This document shows, one piece after another, positions 17,008 to 27,811 of a stretch of DNA of 64,000 bases. The stretch lies in NCBI GenBank assembly GCA_012519705.1, contig JAAYPR010000012.1, positions 1-64,000 of the forward strand. Reading direction: 5' to 3'. Source of the stretch: Campylobacteraceae bacterium (GTDB taxonomy: Bacteria > Campylobacterota > Campylobacteria > Campylobacterales > Campylobacteraceae). Made by a program: the position numbers and the translations under genes. The notes under the pieces were generated by a model. It searched no databases, was not told the DNA's origin, and saw only the letters and a list, made by a program, of their open reading frames with translations. Each line of letters starts with the position of its first letter. Position 1 is the first letter of the stretch.

Positions 17008-18598
17008 AAAAAAGGTCACATATCGACTAATTGTTTTAATTATAACATTAGTTTTTTCAGTTATTTTCTCATTTCCTTCTATTTTTCAGACTGAAAAAGG
17101 GGCGAAGATAAACCTAGGTCTTGACCTTCAAGGCGGGCTTCATATGCTTTTAAGCGTCGATGAAAATGAAGCTATTGCATCTAAGATAAAGTCTATCGCT
17201 TCAAGTGTTAGCTACTCAGCAAACAAAGATGACTTGCTATATAGTGGTTTTCACATCGCAAAAGAGTACTTTGAGTTTGAAATTTTAGACAAAGATGAGG
17301 TTGCAAAATTTGACGCTATTTTAGCTAAACTTCCAGGTCTTAAAGTTGACAAAAGCGGACTTCACTACACTGTTTCTCTAACTGAGAGCGAAACGATAGC
17401 TACAAAAGAGTATGCTATCGACCAAGCAGTTGAGACTATAAGAAACAGAATTGACCAGTTTGGTCTGAGTGAGCCAACTGTTGCAAGGCAGGGACCAACT
17501 GATATTTTAGTTGAAATTCCAGGTGTTAAAACAAACGAAGACAAACAAAGAGCAAAAGATCTAATCGCTACTTCAGCAAGACTTGAACTTATGGCACTTG
17601 ATGACAAAAGACAAGACGAAGCTCAAACTTTAACCCCTGCACAAGCGGCGAAATACGGTTTAGTTATCTTAGAAGATGCTAAACATCCTGAGTATAAATA
17701 CGCTATAAAAGAGATTCCAATCCTTGATGGCTCAATGCTAGTTGATGCTAAAGTAGGGTTTGACCAAGCAAATCAGCCAGTTATTAACTTTACTCTTAAC
17801 TCTGAGGGTGCGGCGATTTTTGGTGACTTTACAGGGAGCAATGTGGGCTCTAGACTTGCGATTGTCCTAGATGGCAAGGTTTACTCAGCACCGAGAATCA
17901 ATGAAAGAATCGGCGGTGGAAGCGGACAAATAAGTGGTGGATTTACCATGGAAGAGGCAAGAGACGTTGCTATCGCTCTAAGAAGTGGAGCATTACTAGC
18001 TCCTGTTACAATGGGTGAAGAAAGAACTATCGGTCCTAGCCTTGGAGCTGATAGCATTAAGCAGAGCATGGTTGCTTTGGTTTTAGTATTTATCTTAATC
18101 ATGGGCTTTATGATGCTTTACTACGGACTTGCTGGAATCATCGCAAACGTTGCTTTAGTTATAAATATCTTGTTTTTGATAGCTATAATGGCTCTTTTTG
18201 GAGCGACGCTCACGCTTCCTGGAATGGCTGGTATCATCCTAACCGTTGGTATGGCGGTTGATGCTAACATTATCATAAACGAGCGGATTAGGGAGATGTT
18301 AAGGCAAGGAGCAAATATTAGAAATAGTATAGAAAAAGGTTATCAAAACGCAATGACAGCGATTATCGACTCAAACCTTACTACTCTTATAACTTCTGCT
18401 GCTTTATACTCATACGGAACAGGTCCGGTTAAGGGCTTTGCGGTAACGATGAGTATAGGTATCATCGCATCTATGATAACGGCGATTGTCGGAACTCATG
18501 GCATTTTTGATTATTTTATGGATAGAATGGAAAAAAGTAAAAACACAGTTCTTTGGTTTGGATATAAAGTAAGAGGAGCAAACAGTGCAAATATTTGA
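17000..18598 (+). CDS. secD: Protein translocase subunit SecD
   Basis: SecD, with SecF, uses the proton gradient to pull secreted proteins to the periplasmic side. The 532-residue protein has a first membrane helix and the motif GLDLQGGLHMLL near residue 40. A large periplasmic P1 region carries DQAVETIRNRIDQFGLSEP. A cluster of five helices lies at the C-terminus, with the GMAVDANIIINERIRE signature. It overlaps secF by 14 bases. Confidence 0.97.
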   Translation: MRKKKVTYRLIVLIITLVFSVIFSFPSIFQTEKGAKINLGLDLQGGLHMLLSVDENEAIASKIKSIASSVSYSANKDDLLYSGFHIAKEYFEFEILDKDEVAKFDAILAKLPGLKVDKSGLHYTVSLTESETIATKEYAIDQAVETIRNRIDQFGLSEPTVARQGPTDILVEIPGVKTNEDKQRAKDLIATSARLELMALDDKRQDEAQTLTPAQAAKYGLVILEDAKHPEYKYAIKEIPILDGSMLVDAKVGFDQANQPVINFTLNSEGAAIFGDFTGSNVGSRLAIVLDGKVYSAPRINERIGGGSGQISGGFTMEEARDVAIALRSGALLAPVTMGEERTIGPSLGADSIKQSMVALVLVFILIMGFMMLYYGLAGIIANVALVINILFLIAIMALFGATLTLPGMAGIILTVGMAVDANIIINERIREMLRQGANIRNSIEKGYQNAMTAIIDSNLTTLITSAALYSYGTGPVKGFAVTMSIGIIASMITAIVGTHGIFDYFMDRMEKSKNTVLWFGYKVRGANSANI

Positions 18599-19556
18599 TA
18601 AAGATAAAGTTTATAATTTTATGGGCGTTCGCCACATTTTCCTTGCTATCTCTTTGGTTTTATGTTTGGGTTCTGTTTTTTTACTAGCAACTCAGGGGCT
18701 TAAATTTGGTATCGACTTCTCAGGTGGGACTTTGATACAGATAAAATATGAAGGCGAGGCACCAATTAGCGATATAAGAGATAGACTCAACGGAGTTGAA
18801 GGTTTAGAGGGAGCTAGTGTTACTGAGTTTGGAAGTAAAGAAGAAATCACTATCAGATATAGTAGTTCAAACGAAGAGCTTAGTAAAGACGTTAGCTCAC
18901 ATATGGAAGAGCTACTTAGTGGAACTGGAAACTTTGAGATAAGAAGAGTTGACGTTGTTGGTCCAAAAGTTGGCGATGAGCTTAAAAAAAGCGGAATAAT
19001 GGCGGTAGTTGTATCGCTTGCTTTGATTTTGCTATATCTAGGCGTGAGATTTGAGTGGAGATTTGCTTTTGCGGCGATTGTTTCAGAGGTTCACGACGTT
19101 CTTATAGTTATGGGTTTTATCTCGTTAACGCAAATAGATGTAAACTTAGACACTTTAGCTGCGATTTTAACAGTTGTTGGTTACTCACTAAACGATACAA
19201 TTATTGTATTTGATAGGATTAGAGAGGGCGTTCAAGAGAGTAAAGAAAACGAACTAAAAGGCGTTATCAACGAGTCTATTTCAAGAACACTTTCAAGAAC
19301 GATGCTTACTTCACTTACAACTTTAGCAAGCGTTTTAGTTCTTTTCTTCTTTGCTGGAGATATGTTAAGAGACTTCTCAGCAATCGTTGCTGTTGGTATA
19401 GTGGTAGGAACTGCAAGCTCTATCTTCATAGCAAGTCAGGCGTTAGTTTGGTTTAGATTTAACGTTGCAAAATATAGAGAGTTTTTAGAAGCGAAAAAGC
19501 AAAGACAAAGAGAGAAAGAAAAAATGCGTGCTATGTATGAAAAAGGAATAGTATAA
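18585..19556 (+). CDS. secF: Protein translocase subunit SecF
   Basis: SecF completes the SecDF motor. The 323-residue protein has the FGIDFSGGTLIQI motif near residue 45, the helix-4 signature GYSLNDTIIVFDRIRE, and six predicted membrane helices. A basic C-terminal tail ends the protein. Its stop lies 1 base before the next start, so the small membrane protein downstream is probably co-translated. Confidence 0.97.
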   Translation: MQIFDKDKVYNFMGVRHIFLAISLVLCLGSVFLLATQGLKFGIDFSGGTLIQIKYEGEAPISDIRDRLNGVEGLEGASVTEFGSKEEITIRYSSSNEELSKDVSSHMEELLSGTGNFEIRRVDVVGPKVGDELKKSGIMAVVVSLALILLYLGVRFEWRFAFAAIVSEVHDVLIVMGFISLTQIDVNLDTLAAILTVVGYSLNDTIIVFDRIREGVQESKENELKGVINESISRTLSRTMLTSLTTLASVLVLFFFAGDMLRDFSAIVAVGIVVGTASSIFIASQALVWFRFNVAKYREFLEAKKQRQREKEKMRAMYEKGIV

Positions 19557-19557
19557 G

Positions 19558-19896
19558 ATGAATTGGGGTAGGGTTGTTCATGTGTTTTTTACACTGATGA
19601 GTTTTACAACCATAGCTGGCTATCTCTATGTCCATAGTGGGATAGCTCTTTTTATAGCAGCGAGTATAAATTTAATCTCAACTCTACTTAAAATAGGTGT
19701 TAGAAATTTGCTTTCAACTGAGCTTTTTGCGGCCTCAGTTGTGGCAGATTTGCACCTAATACCTGCTTTTATCATCTATATAACAGGCGGGGATTTAGAG
19801 GTAGTTTACTCTTTTGTTATAGGGGCTGCGTTGGCAAATCTTTTCTCAATAGTTTTGACAATAGTAGAAGCAGCTAAATTTAAAGATGAATTTTAG
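19558..19896 (+). CDS. Small integral membrane protein (DUF6394-like)
   Basis: The 112-residue protein consists almost entirely of four hydrophobic segments and ends with a short charged tail (EAAKFKDEF). I believe similar proteins in Campylobacter are filed as DUF6394, but no function is known to me. It sits between secF and leuS with almost no spacing. It could be an accessory of the Sec machinery or simply part of the transcript. Confidence 0.75.
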   Translation: MNWGRVVHVFFTLMSFTTIAGYLYVHSGIALFIAASINLISTLLKIGVRNLLSTELFAASVVADLHLIPAFIIYITGGDLEVVYSFVIGAALANLFSIVLTIVEAAKFKDEF

Positions 19897-19904
19897 GAGT
19901 AATA

Positions 19905-22346
19905 ATGGCATATGACGCTAAAAAAATAGAAAAAAAATGGCAAGAAATTTGGATAAAAAACGGTGAGTTTGAACCACTTGATGACTATACCTTGCCCAAA
20001 AAATATATTTTAAGTATGTTTCCATACCCAAGTGGAAGAATTCACATGGGGCACGTTAGAAACTACACTATAGGCGACGCTCTTGCAAGGTATTATAGAA
20101 AAGAAGGCTATAACGTTCTTCATCCGATAGGATTTGACAGTTTTGGTATGCCAGCTGAAAATGCCGCTATAAAACATAAAATTCATCCACGAACTTGGAC
20201 TTATGAAAACATAGACTATATGATAAAAGAGCTTGATGGCTTGGGACTGAGCTTTTCTAAAAAAAGAATGCTTGCAACATCAGACCCGCTTTATACAAAA
20301 TGGGAGCAAGAGTTTTTTATCAAAATGTATGAAAGCGGACTGATTTATAGAAAAAACGCCATTGTAAACTGGTGTGAAAACGACCAAACAGTTCTAGCAA
20401 ACGAGCAAGTTGAAGATGGAAAATGCTGGAGATGCGGGCATGAAGTAGTTCAAAAAAATATGCCTGGATATTATCTTAAAATCACAAAATATGCTGATGA
20501 GTTAGTAGAAGATTTAAAAACACTTGAGGGTAAATGGCCAGCTCAAGTTATAACTATGCAGGAAAACTGGATAGGAAGGAGCTACGGGCTAGAGTTTAGC
20601 TTTGAGTTTGATGATGAGAGTCTAGAGTTGCTTGACGGCATCTCAGGGTTTAAAGTTTTTACAACTAGAGCTGATACTATTTATGGTATGAGTTACGCAG
20701 CTGTTGCACCAGAACACAAAATAGTTGAAAAGCTTTTAGAGAAAAATTTGCTTGATGAAAAAACCACCAAAAAAGTAAAAGAAATTCTAGCCCAAAACCC
20801 AAGAGAGAGACAAGAGAGCGATAAAGATGGGGTGTTTTTAGGCGTCCATGTTATCCATCCTTTAACTGGTAAGAAAATTCCAGTTTGGATGGCAAACTTT
20901 GTTTTGGTTGATTATGGCGATGGTGCTGTTATGGCTGTCCCAGCTCACGATGAGAGAGACTTTGAGTTTGCGACTAAATTTAACCTGCCGATAGTTCAAA
21001 GCATAAATCCGGTTGATGCCGAGTATGATAGCTCATCTGCTTTTGTAGAAGATGGCATTTTAGTAAACTCTGATGAGTTTAGTGGACTAACAAGTAGTGA
21101 GGCAAGAGAGAAAATCTCAGCTAAATTTGAAACTCTTGGAAGTGGTAAAAAAGTAGTAAACTATAGACTAAGAGATTGGGGAGTAAGCCGTCAAAGATAC
21201 TGGGGAGCACCAATTCCGATGATTCATTGTGGGGATTGCGGTTTAGTAGCTGAGACAAACCTGCCTGTAATTCTGCCTGATGATATAGAGATAACAGGAG
21301 AGGGAAACCCGCTTGATAAACATCCAAGCTGGAAAAACTGCATTTGTCCAAAGTGTGGTAAAGAAGCTAGAAGAGAGACTGACACTCTTGATACATTTTT
21401 CCAAAGTTCGTGGTATTTTGCTCGTTTTGCAAGCGATGAAAAAACTTGGGAAGAGTGTGCTTTTGATAAAAAAAGCGTTGATTACTGGATGAGTGTGGAT
21501 CAATACATCGGTGGAATCGAACACGCTATTTTACACCTTCTTTATGCAAGATTTTTCCAAAAAGCTTTGAGAGATTTGGGCTATTTAAGAGATAGTGAGC
21601 CATTTTCTCATCTTTTAACGCAAGGTATGGTGCTAAAAGATGGTTCAAAGATGAGTAAAAGCAAGGGAAATACAGTTGACCCTGACGAGTTAGTTACCAA
21701 ATACGGAGCCGATACGGCAAGACTGTTTATTTTGTTCGCTGCACCACCACAAAAAGAGCTAGAATGGAACGATAGTGCGGTTGAGGGAGCTTATAAGTTT
21801 ATAAACAGGCTTGTTGATAGAAGCGAGAATGTTATAAAAACTAAAAACCTATCTGAGATAGACCACGCAGGTTTAACTAAAGAAGAGAAATATGCAAGGC
21901 TAAAAGTTTACGAAGCAGCAGAAAAAGCAAAAGATGTTTACCTTGATACCTTTGCTTTTAACACCCTAATAGCAGCGTGTATGGAAGCTTTAAATGCTCT
22001 AAATGCTCAGGAAAACAAGGAAGTTTTAACGGAAGGGTTTTGGGTTATCTTAAACCTACTTGAGCCAATTATCCCGCACATTACAAACGAGCTAAGTAGC
22101 GAGCTTTTCGGTAGAGAAAATTTCAAAAAAATCAAGATAAAAGATGAGGTTTTTGTAAAAGATAGCCTAAACTTAGCTGTAACTGTAAATGGTAAAAAAA
22201 GAGCTGAGATAGAAGTGGCAGCTGATGCTAGCAAAGATGAAATTCTTAGCATCGCAAAAGAAAATGTTGAAAAATGGCTTGAGGGTAAGACTATAGTTAA
22301 AGAAATTTATGTAAAAGATAAGTTAGTAAATTTGGTAGTGAAATGA
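19905..22346 (+). CDS. leuS: Leucyl-tRNA synthetase
   Basis: LeuS charges tRNA-Leu. The 813-residue protein has the HIGH-type motif [13 protein letters not shown] near residue 43 and the KMSKS motif SKMSKSKGN near 583. Between them lies the CP1 editing domain, including [10 protein letters not shown] and [11 protein letters not shown]. Cysteine pairs CxxC near residues 176 and 470-490 suggest zinc knuckles. The stop overlaps the lptE start by 4 bases. Confidence 0.97.
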   Translation: MAYDAKKIEKKWQEIWIKNGEFEPLDDYTLPKKYILSMFPYPSGRIHMGHVRNYTIGDALARYYRKEGYNVLHPIGFDSFGMPAENAAIKHKIHPRTWTYENIDYMIKELDGLGLSFSKKRMLATSDPLYTKWEQEFFIKMYESGLIYRKNAIVNWCENDQTVLANEQVEDGKCWRCGHEVVQKNMPGYYLKITKYADELVEDLKTLEGKWPAQVITMQENWIGRSYGLEFSFEFDDESLELLDGISGFKVFTTRADTIYGMSYAAVAPEHKIVEKLLEKNLLDEKTTKKVKEILAQNPRERQESDKDGVFLGVHVIHPLTGKKIPVWMANFVLVDYGDGAVMAVPAHDERDFEFATKFNLPIVQSINPVDAEYDSSSAFVEDGILVNSDEFSGLTSSEAREKISAKFETLGSGKKVVNYRLRDWGVSRQRYWGAPIPMIHCGDCGLVAETNLPVILPDDIEITGEGNPLDKHPSWKNCICPKCGKEARRETDTLDTFFQSSWYFARFASDEKTWEECAFDKKSVDYWMSVDQYIGGIEHAILHLLYARFFQKALRDLGYLRDSEPFSHLLTQGMVLKDGSKMSKSKGNTVDPDELVTKYGADTARLFILFAAPPQKELEWNDSAVEGAYKFINRLVDRSENVIKTKNLSEIDHAGLTKEEKYARLKVYEAAEKAKDVYLDTFAFNTLIAACMEALNALNAQENKEVLTEGFWVILNLLEPIIPHITNELSSELFGRENFKKIKIKDEVFVKDSLNLAVTVNGKKRAEIEVAADASKDEILSIAKENVEKWLEGKTIVKEIYVKDKLVNLVVK

Positions 22347-22897
22347 GAAGATTAATTTATACTTTTTTAGCGTTTTTTCTGCTGTTTTTTATGGCAGGCT
22401 GTGGATACCAGCCTATTGCTAGAGTGACAGAAGATGCTTTGGCGCAAACTGTTTATGTTGATGTTGTTATGAGTAAAACTGACCCACAAAACACTGTCGC
22501 TATAAAAGATGCTGTTAGAGAGGGTGTGGTTTATAGACTTCATAAAAGACTAGCCCCAAAAGAGACGGCTGGGAGTTATATCATAGTTTCTATTAAATCA
22601 CTTAGATTTACCGCTCTAACTTATGATCAATATGGCTATGTTACAAGCTATAGGGCAAATTTGAGTCTAAATTTTAGAACAAAACTAAAAGATGGTAGAG
22701 TTCTTAATTTAAGCGGAAGTGGTGACCATGATTTTAGAGTAACAAAATTAGTTAAAAAGGTTAGAGATACAAGTTCTGTTATAAGTGATAAAGATAGGTA
22801 TGATGCTATACAAAATGCATCAACTCAGGCATTTGATGAGTTTGTGGCAGCACTTGCGATTGAAAGCCTAAAGGGCAAAAAAGAGCCAAAAAAGTAG
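22343..22897 (+). CDS. lptE: LPS-assembly lipoprotein LptE
   Basis: The 184-residue protein has a lipoprotein signal with lipobox FMAGC and the start [13 protein letters not shown]. That opening and the position after leuS match the epsilonproteobacterial LptE lipoprotein, which plugs LptD at the outer membrane. The C-terminal end is lysine-rich. The assignment rests mainly on context (leuS-lptE-folC is a familiar order) and the general look of the protein, since LptE sequences diverge strongly. Confidence 0.75.
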   Translation: MRRLIYTFLAFFLLFFMAGCGYQPIARVTEDALAQTVYVDVVMSKTDPQNTVAIKDAVREGVVYRLHKRLAPKETAGSYIIVSIKSLRFTALTYDQYGYVTSYRANLSLNFRTKLKDGRVLNLSGSGDHDFRVTKLVKKVRDTSSVISDKDRYDAIQNASTQAFDEFVAALAIESLKGKKEPKK

Positions 22898-22900
22898 AGT

Positions 22901-24055
22901 ATGAGCTTACAAGAGTATTTAGAGAATAAACCCCTTTTTTATCAGAAAATTGACTATGAAAGAATGCCAAGAGCCTATGAGAGCTTAAAAACCTACATCA
23001 AACTTAAGCCAGTTGTTCATATAGTCGGTACAAACGGCAAAGGCTCAACTGGCAGGTTTCTAACTCAAATTTGTGAGAGTTTAGGTTGCAGCGTAGGGCA
23101 TTATACAAGTCCTCATATATTTAAATTTAACGAGCGGTTTTATAAAAATGGAAACATTGTAAGCGATGATGAGTTAGAGTTAGCTCATCAAAAATTACAA
23201 AGCCTGCTTAGCGATGAGTTTAAAAACACTCTTTCATATTTTGAATATGCTACATTTTTAGCGGCGTTTTTGTTTGAGGAGTGTGATTATGTAGTGTTTG
23301 AGTCTGGAATGGGAGCAGAGTTTGACGCTACAAACCATTTCTCAAAAGCACTCTCTTTGTTTACGCCTATTGGACTTGATCACATCGGCAGTCTTGGAGT
23401 AAATTTAGAAGAGATAAGTAGAACAAAGCTTATAAGTATGGATAAGTTTGCTATTTTAAATAGTAGTATGAATGAAATTTCCATCAAAATAGCAAAAGAG
23501 ATAGCTTCTAAAAAAGGAACTAATTTAAAGCTTGCTAGCGAAGTTTTAGACGATAGTGACGAGCTTCAAATTTTAGAATATGCTAAGAAATTTAATTTAC
23601 CTAAATTTCAAATTTCAAATTTAAGTCTTGCTTTTGCAGGGGCTAAAACTCTAAGTTTAAAACCAAATTTGGCAAATTTAAAACCACTAAATTTAAAAGG
23701 CAGACTTGAGAGAGTTAAACCAAATTTAGTCGTTGATGTAGGGCACAACGAACTAGCCGCACAAAATATCGCAAATGAACTAAGTGGACAAAAGTTCAGT
23801 TTAGTTTATAACTCATTTTTAGATAAAGATTATAAAAAAGTAATTGAGGTTTTAAAGCCACTTTTGAATGAAGTTCAAATTTATGAGTATGAGAGCGAGT
23901 TTAGAGAGCTAGCAACTAATGAGATTAAAAAAGTTTGCGAGAGCCTAAACATAAAATGCTCTAAATTTAAAAGCCTTGAAGAGAGCAGAAATTACCTAGT
24001 TTTTGGCTCATTTATGCTAGTAGAAGAGTTTTTAAAAAATGAAAACTTATGTTAG
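22901..24055 (+). CDS. folC: Folylpolyglutamate/dihydrofolate synthase FolC
   Basis: FolC joins glutamate to dihydropteroate and folates. The 384-residue protein has the Mur-ligase-type P-loop VGTNGKGSTGRF near residue 41, followed by GHYTSPHIFKFNERF. FESGMGAEFDATN lies near 130, and LKGRLERV and DVGHNE in the C-terminal half. The end overlaps the M23 peptidase gene by 17 bases. Confidence 0.94.
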   Translation: MSLQEYLENKPLFYQKIDYERMPRAYESLKTYIKLKPVVHIVGTNGKGSTGRFLTQICESLGCSVGHYTSPHIFKFNERFYKNGNIVSDDELELAHQKLQSLLSDEFKNTLSYFEYATFLAAFLFEECDYVVFESGMGAEFDATNHFSKALSLFTPIGLDHIGSLGVNLEEISRTKLISMDKFAILNSSMNEISIKIAKEIASKKGTNLKLASEVLDDSDELQILEYAKKFNLPKFQISNLSLAFAGAKTLSLKPNLANLKPLNLKGRLERVKPNLVVDVGHNELAAQNIANELSGQKFSLVYNSFLDKDYKKVIEVLKPLLNEVQIYEYESEFRELATNEIKKVCESLNIKCSKFKSLEESRNYLVFGSFMLVEEFLKNENLC

Positions 24056-24878
24056 CATTACTGGAAAAGGTGGAAATAAAAAGTATGAGTTTTCATCAAA
24101 TTTTGAGAGAAATTTAAAACTCATACTTGCAACTATAGTTTTTCTTTTTTTACTTTTGATAGTTGCTTTAATTTATCTATCTACTCAAAACAAAAATCTA
24201 ACCCAAAAGCTGGTTCAAGCACGGTATGATAATAGAGAATTAGTAGCACTAGTTTCAAATTTAAAGCAAAACCAAGCCCCTAAAACAAGTGATACAGATG
24301 AGCAAATGAGTAGTCTAGAACTTATCTTATCACTAGAAAAAAACACCTTAATAGAACAACCCAAGGTAGTTTATCTGCCTCTTAGTAAAAACATAGAAAA
24401 AGTTTTTAATTTAAGCATACCAAACGGTATTCCTATTGAGTTTAAAGGCATAACTTCTAAGTTTGGTGAGAGAATTCACCCAATTAGTGGAAATCTTAGG
24501 TTTCATCATGGCATTGATTTAAGAGCGGTAGAGGGAACGCCAACTTACGCCCCAGCTGATGGATTTGTGAAATACTCAGCTATGTCAAATACAGGGTATG
24601 GATATTTGGTTATCATCTCTCACAACTGGGGCTTTGAGACGCGTTTTGCTCATATGCTAAACAAAGACGTTGTAAGAGTTGGGCAGAGAGTTAAAAAGGG
24701 TGATTTGATAGGCTATACGGGAAATACGGGCTATAGCACAGGGCCTCATCTTCACTATGAAGTTAGGTTTTTAGACCACACTTTAGATCCACTAAATTTT
24801 ATGAGTTTTGAAAATATTTTTCATGATGAGAGAAAAGTGCCTTGGAGAGCGATTACGGAGGCGATGTCGGAGTATTAA
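24039..24878 (+). CDS. M23-family murein peptidase (Pgp3/Csd-type)
   Basis: The 279-residue protein has one N-terminal membrane anchor (ILATIVFLFLLLIVALIYL), a short coiled-coil stretch and a C-terminal M23/LytM domain. Its zinc site is HHGIDLRA and HLHYEVRF, with GYTGNTGYSTGPHLHYE near residue 230. The protein should act on peptidoglycan in the periplasm. In C. jejuni the gene at this place before mfd encodes, as I recall, a cell-shape peptidase (Pgp3); orthology is inferred from position. Its TAA overlaps the mfd ATG. Confidence 0.88.
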   Translation: MKTYVSITGKGGNKKYEFSSNFERNLKLILATIVFLFLLLIVALIYLSTQNKNLTQKLVQARYDNRELVALVSNLKQNQAPKTSDTDEQMSSLELILSLEKNTLIEQPKVVYLPLSKNIEKVFNLSIPNGIPIEFKGITSKFGERIHPISGNLRFHHGIDLRAVEGTPTYAPADGFVKYSAMSNTGYGYLVIISHNWGFETRFAHMLNKDVVRVGQRVKKGDLIGYTGNTGYSTGPHLHYEVRFLDHTLDPLNFMSFENIFHDERKVPWRAITEAMSEY

Positions 24879-27802
24879 TGCAAGCAAGAGTTTATGAGTA
24901 TTACAAAGAAAATTTCAAAGATATTTTGATATGCGAGGACAACAAAGAGGCATTTTACGCTTCAGAAGTGCTTAAATTTATGGGTTTTGAGGTTTTTACC
25001 CTGCCTGACTTTAGGGCGGTAAAAGGAGATGACTTAAGGTCGTTTTACCTAGAACTCATTGATATAAGTAAAGAACTTAGTAAATTTCATAAATCAAACT
25101 CAAAAAACAAAGTCATCGTAACGCCTTATAAAACCATCCTAAACCGCCTTCCAGCCAAAAAACACCTTCAAACTAAGACCGTAAATTTCGGCGATGAGAT
25201 TAACCAAAACACTCTAAAAGATGAGCTTTTACGCTTTGGTTACGAGATAGTTGATATCGTAGAGATGAACGGGGAGGCTAGTTTTAGGGGTGAAATCATA
25301 GATATTTATCCCATAGATGCCAAAAATCCTTTTAGAATCCTTCTAGATATTGACACGGTTGAGAGTATTAGAGAGTTTGACATAGAGACCCAGTTAAGTG
25401 ATAAAACCGAGCTTGAGAGCTTAGAGATAACGCCATTTATCGCCTCTTTAAACGAAAACGAGTTTGATAAAATGCAGGATAACATTAAAGAGTTTGAAAG
25501 CAACGCTTTAATAAGCGATATGAACTCACTTGGGTTTTGGGCGATAGATGACTTTATAAACTACCGTGATGAGTATAGTCATATAAGCGTTAAAGAGTTT
25601 GATGAGCGTAGTTTTGAGCTCTTGCCTGAGCCAAAAGAGTATAAAACTTTAGAAGTTACATTTACAAAAGAGCTTTTAACTTTCCATAGTGAGAAAAAGA
25701 TAGAAATTTTGGCTAGAAATGAGAGCATTTTTAACTCATATGATTTGTTTAGTTTAAGTCTTGAAAACAAAAACATCAAACTCACCGAAAGCCCATATAT
25801 CATAAATTTGATAAGCAAAGACACTCTCATCATCTCACTTAACAAACCTATCCCTAAAAAACGAGTTAGAAAAGCAAGTCTAGTTATAGATGAGCTTCAA
25901 GTGGGCGACTTTGTAGTTCATGAAAGCTATGGGATAGGGAAGTTTATAGGGCTTGAACAAGTTAGGGTTATGGGAGCTACAAGGGAGTTTATGGCTATTA
26001 TGTATCAAGGCGAGGACAAACTTTTGCTTCCTGTTGAAAACCTAAATATGATAGATAGATATATCGCAAGTGGCGGAGTTGCCGTGCTTGATAAGCTTGG
26101 CAAGGGAAGTTTTGCCAAAATCAAAGAAAAAGTTAGAGCCAAACTTTTTGCCATAGCGTCTAAAATCATCGAAATAGCCGCCCAGAGGGAGCTAGTTAAG
26201 GGTAAAGTTATAAGTGACAATGTCTCTGAATATCCTAAATTTTTAAGCAAAGCTGGGTTTGACTATACAAGAGACCAAACAACTTCTGTTAGAGAAATTT
26301 TAAGCGACTTAAAAAGTGGCAAGGTTATGGATAGGCTTTTAAGTGGGGATGTTGGGTTTGGAAAAACTGAAGTTGCTATGAATGCTATCTTTTTAGCTGT
26401 TAAAAACGGCTATCAAGCCCTGTTTTTTGTGCCGACAACCTTGCTTAGCTCACAGCATTATAAAAGCTTAAGAGAGAGATTTAGCGAGTTTGACATCCCT
26501 GTTTATCGTTGCGATAGATTTACCACGACAGCTTCTAAAAACGCTCTAAAAAAAGAACTTGCAAATGGCACGCCTTTAGTTTGCATAGGAACTCATGCAC
26601 TTTTAAGCTTAACTGCTTCAAATGTAGCTTTAATCGTCATAGATGAAGAGCATAAATTTGGAGTTAAACAAAAAGAAAAACTAAAAGAAATTTCTAAAAA
26701 CGCTCACGTTTTAAGCATGAGTGCAACGCCGATACCAAGAAGTCTAAACATGGCACTAAGTTCCATCAAAGGTTACAGCACTCTAACAGAGCCACCACTT
26801 GATAGAGTCGGGGTTAGGACAGTCGTAAAAGAGTGGGACGAAGTAGTTATAAAAGAGGCTATTTTAAGAGAGTTAAGACGAGGCGGACAGGTTTTTTACG
26901 TCCACAACCACATAGCAACTATGGAAGGCGTTAAAAAACGTCTTCTTGAGATAGTGCCAAGTTTAAAAATCCTCACTCTTCACTCACAGATAGAGCAAAA
27001 AACCACAGAAGAAGAGATTGAAAAGTTTATAAACGGTGAGTATAACCTGATGCTTTGCACAAGTATAGTTGAGAGCGGGATTCATATGCCAAATGCAAAT
27101 ACCATGCTAGTTGATAGTGCGAATAAATTTGGCATAGCAGACCTTCATCAGCTAAGAGGTAGAGTTGGTAGAAGTAACAAACAGGGGTACTGTTACTTTC
27201 TCATAGAGGATAAAAACGCACTAAACGAGGACGCTATAAAAAGGCTAGTTGCCTTAGAGAGCAACTCATTTTTAGGTTCTGGCTCAGTTCTAGCATATCA
27301 CGACTTAGAGATAAGAGGCGGTGGAAACTTGGTAGGAGAGGCTCAAAGTGGGCATATAGAGGCGATTGGTTACTCACTATACTTAAGAATGCTTGAAGAT
27401 GAGATAAATGCTCTTTTAAATAAAAAGTCCAAAGCCCTAAGTAGCGTGGATATGAAGCTAAATATTACAGCGTTTTTAAATAGTGAGTATATCAAAGAAG
27501 ACCGCCTAAGGCTGGAGCTTTACAGACGGCTTAGCAAGGCAGATGAGATAAGTGAAATATATGAGATAAGCTCTGAGATAGAAGATCGTTTTGGCAAGAT
27601 GGATAGATATACTAAGCAGTTTTTAGATCTCATCATTATCAAAGTTTTAGCTCTAAAACACGGGTTTAAGGCGGTTTCAAACTATGAGATGAATATAACT
27701 CTAACAAAAGATGATGATGCAAAAGTGAGTTTAAAAGCTAGAAGTAAAGATGATGATGATATTTTAGATACGATACTTAGCTATTTAAGAGCTTTAAAAT
27801 AG
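24878..27802 (+). CDS. mfd: Transcription-repair coupling factor Mfd
   Basis: Mfd removes stalled RNA polymerase and recruits UvrA. The 974-residue protein has a UvrB-like N-terminal part and the RNA-polymerase-interacting domain DFVVHESYGIGKFIGLE near residue 345. A RecG-like helicase follows, with Walker A SGDVGFGKTEVA near 490, motif DEEHKFG and RGRVGRSNKQGYCYF. I start it at the ATG that overlaps the previous stop (TAATG), with GGAG just upstream. A TTG 36 bases earlier is in frame but less likely. The N-terminus is shorter than in E. coli, as is usual for this group. Confidence 0.95.
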   Translation: MQARVYEYYKENFKDILICEDNKEAFYASEVLKFMGFEVFTLPDFRAVKGDDLRSFYLELIDISKELSKFHKSNSKNKVIVTPYKTILNRLPAKKHLQTKTVNFGDEINQNTLKDELLRFGYEIVDIVEMNGEASFRGEIIDIYPIDAKNPFRILLDIDTVESIREFDIETQLSDKTELESLEITPFIASLNENEFDKMQDNIKEFESNALISDMNSLGFWAIDDFINYRDEYSHISVKEFDERSFELLPEPKEYKTLEVTFTKELLTFHSEKKIEILARNESIFNSYDLFSLSLENKNIKLTESPYIINLISKDTLIISLNKPIPKKRVRKASLVIDELQVGDFVVHESYGIGKFIGLEQVRVMGATREFMAIMYQGEDKLLLPVENLNMIDRYIASGGVAVLDKLGKGSFAKIKEKVRAKLFAIASKIIEIAAQRELVKGKVISDNVSEYPKFLSKAGFDYTRDQTTSVREILSDLKSGKVMDRLLSGDVGFGKTEVAMNAIFLAVKNGYQALFFVPTTLLSSQHYKSLRERFSEFDIPVYRCDRFTTTASKNALKKELANGTPLVCIGTHALLSLTASNVALIVIDEEHKFGVKQKEKLKEISKNAHVLSMSATPIPRSLNMALSSIKGYSTLTEPPLDRVGVRTVVKEWDEVVIKEAILRELRRGGQVFYVHNHIATMEGVKKRLLEIVPSLKILTLHSQIEQKTTEEEIEKFINGEYNLMLCTSIVESGIHMPNANTMLVDSANKFGIADLHQLRGRVGRSNKQGYCYFLIEDKNALNEDAIKRLVALESNSFLGSGSVLAYHDLEIRGGGNLVGEAQSGHIEAIGYSLYLRMLEDEINALLNKKSKALSSVDMKLNITAFLNSEYIKEDRLRLELYRRLSKADEISEIYEISSEIEDRFGKMDRYTKQFLDLIIIKVLALKHGFKAVSNYEMNITLTKDDDAKVSLKARSKDDDDILDTILSYLRALK

Positions 27803-27811
27803 GGGGAAATT

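Noticed and set aside
24842-24877. TTG start for mfd 12 codons upstream
   Set aside because: It lies well within the M23 gene, whereas the ATG at 24878 overlaps the stop in TAATG and has GGAG at the right distance.
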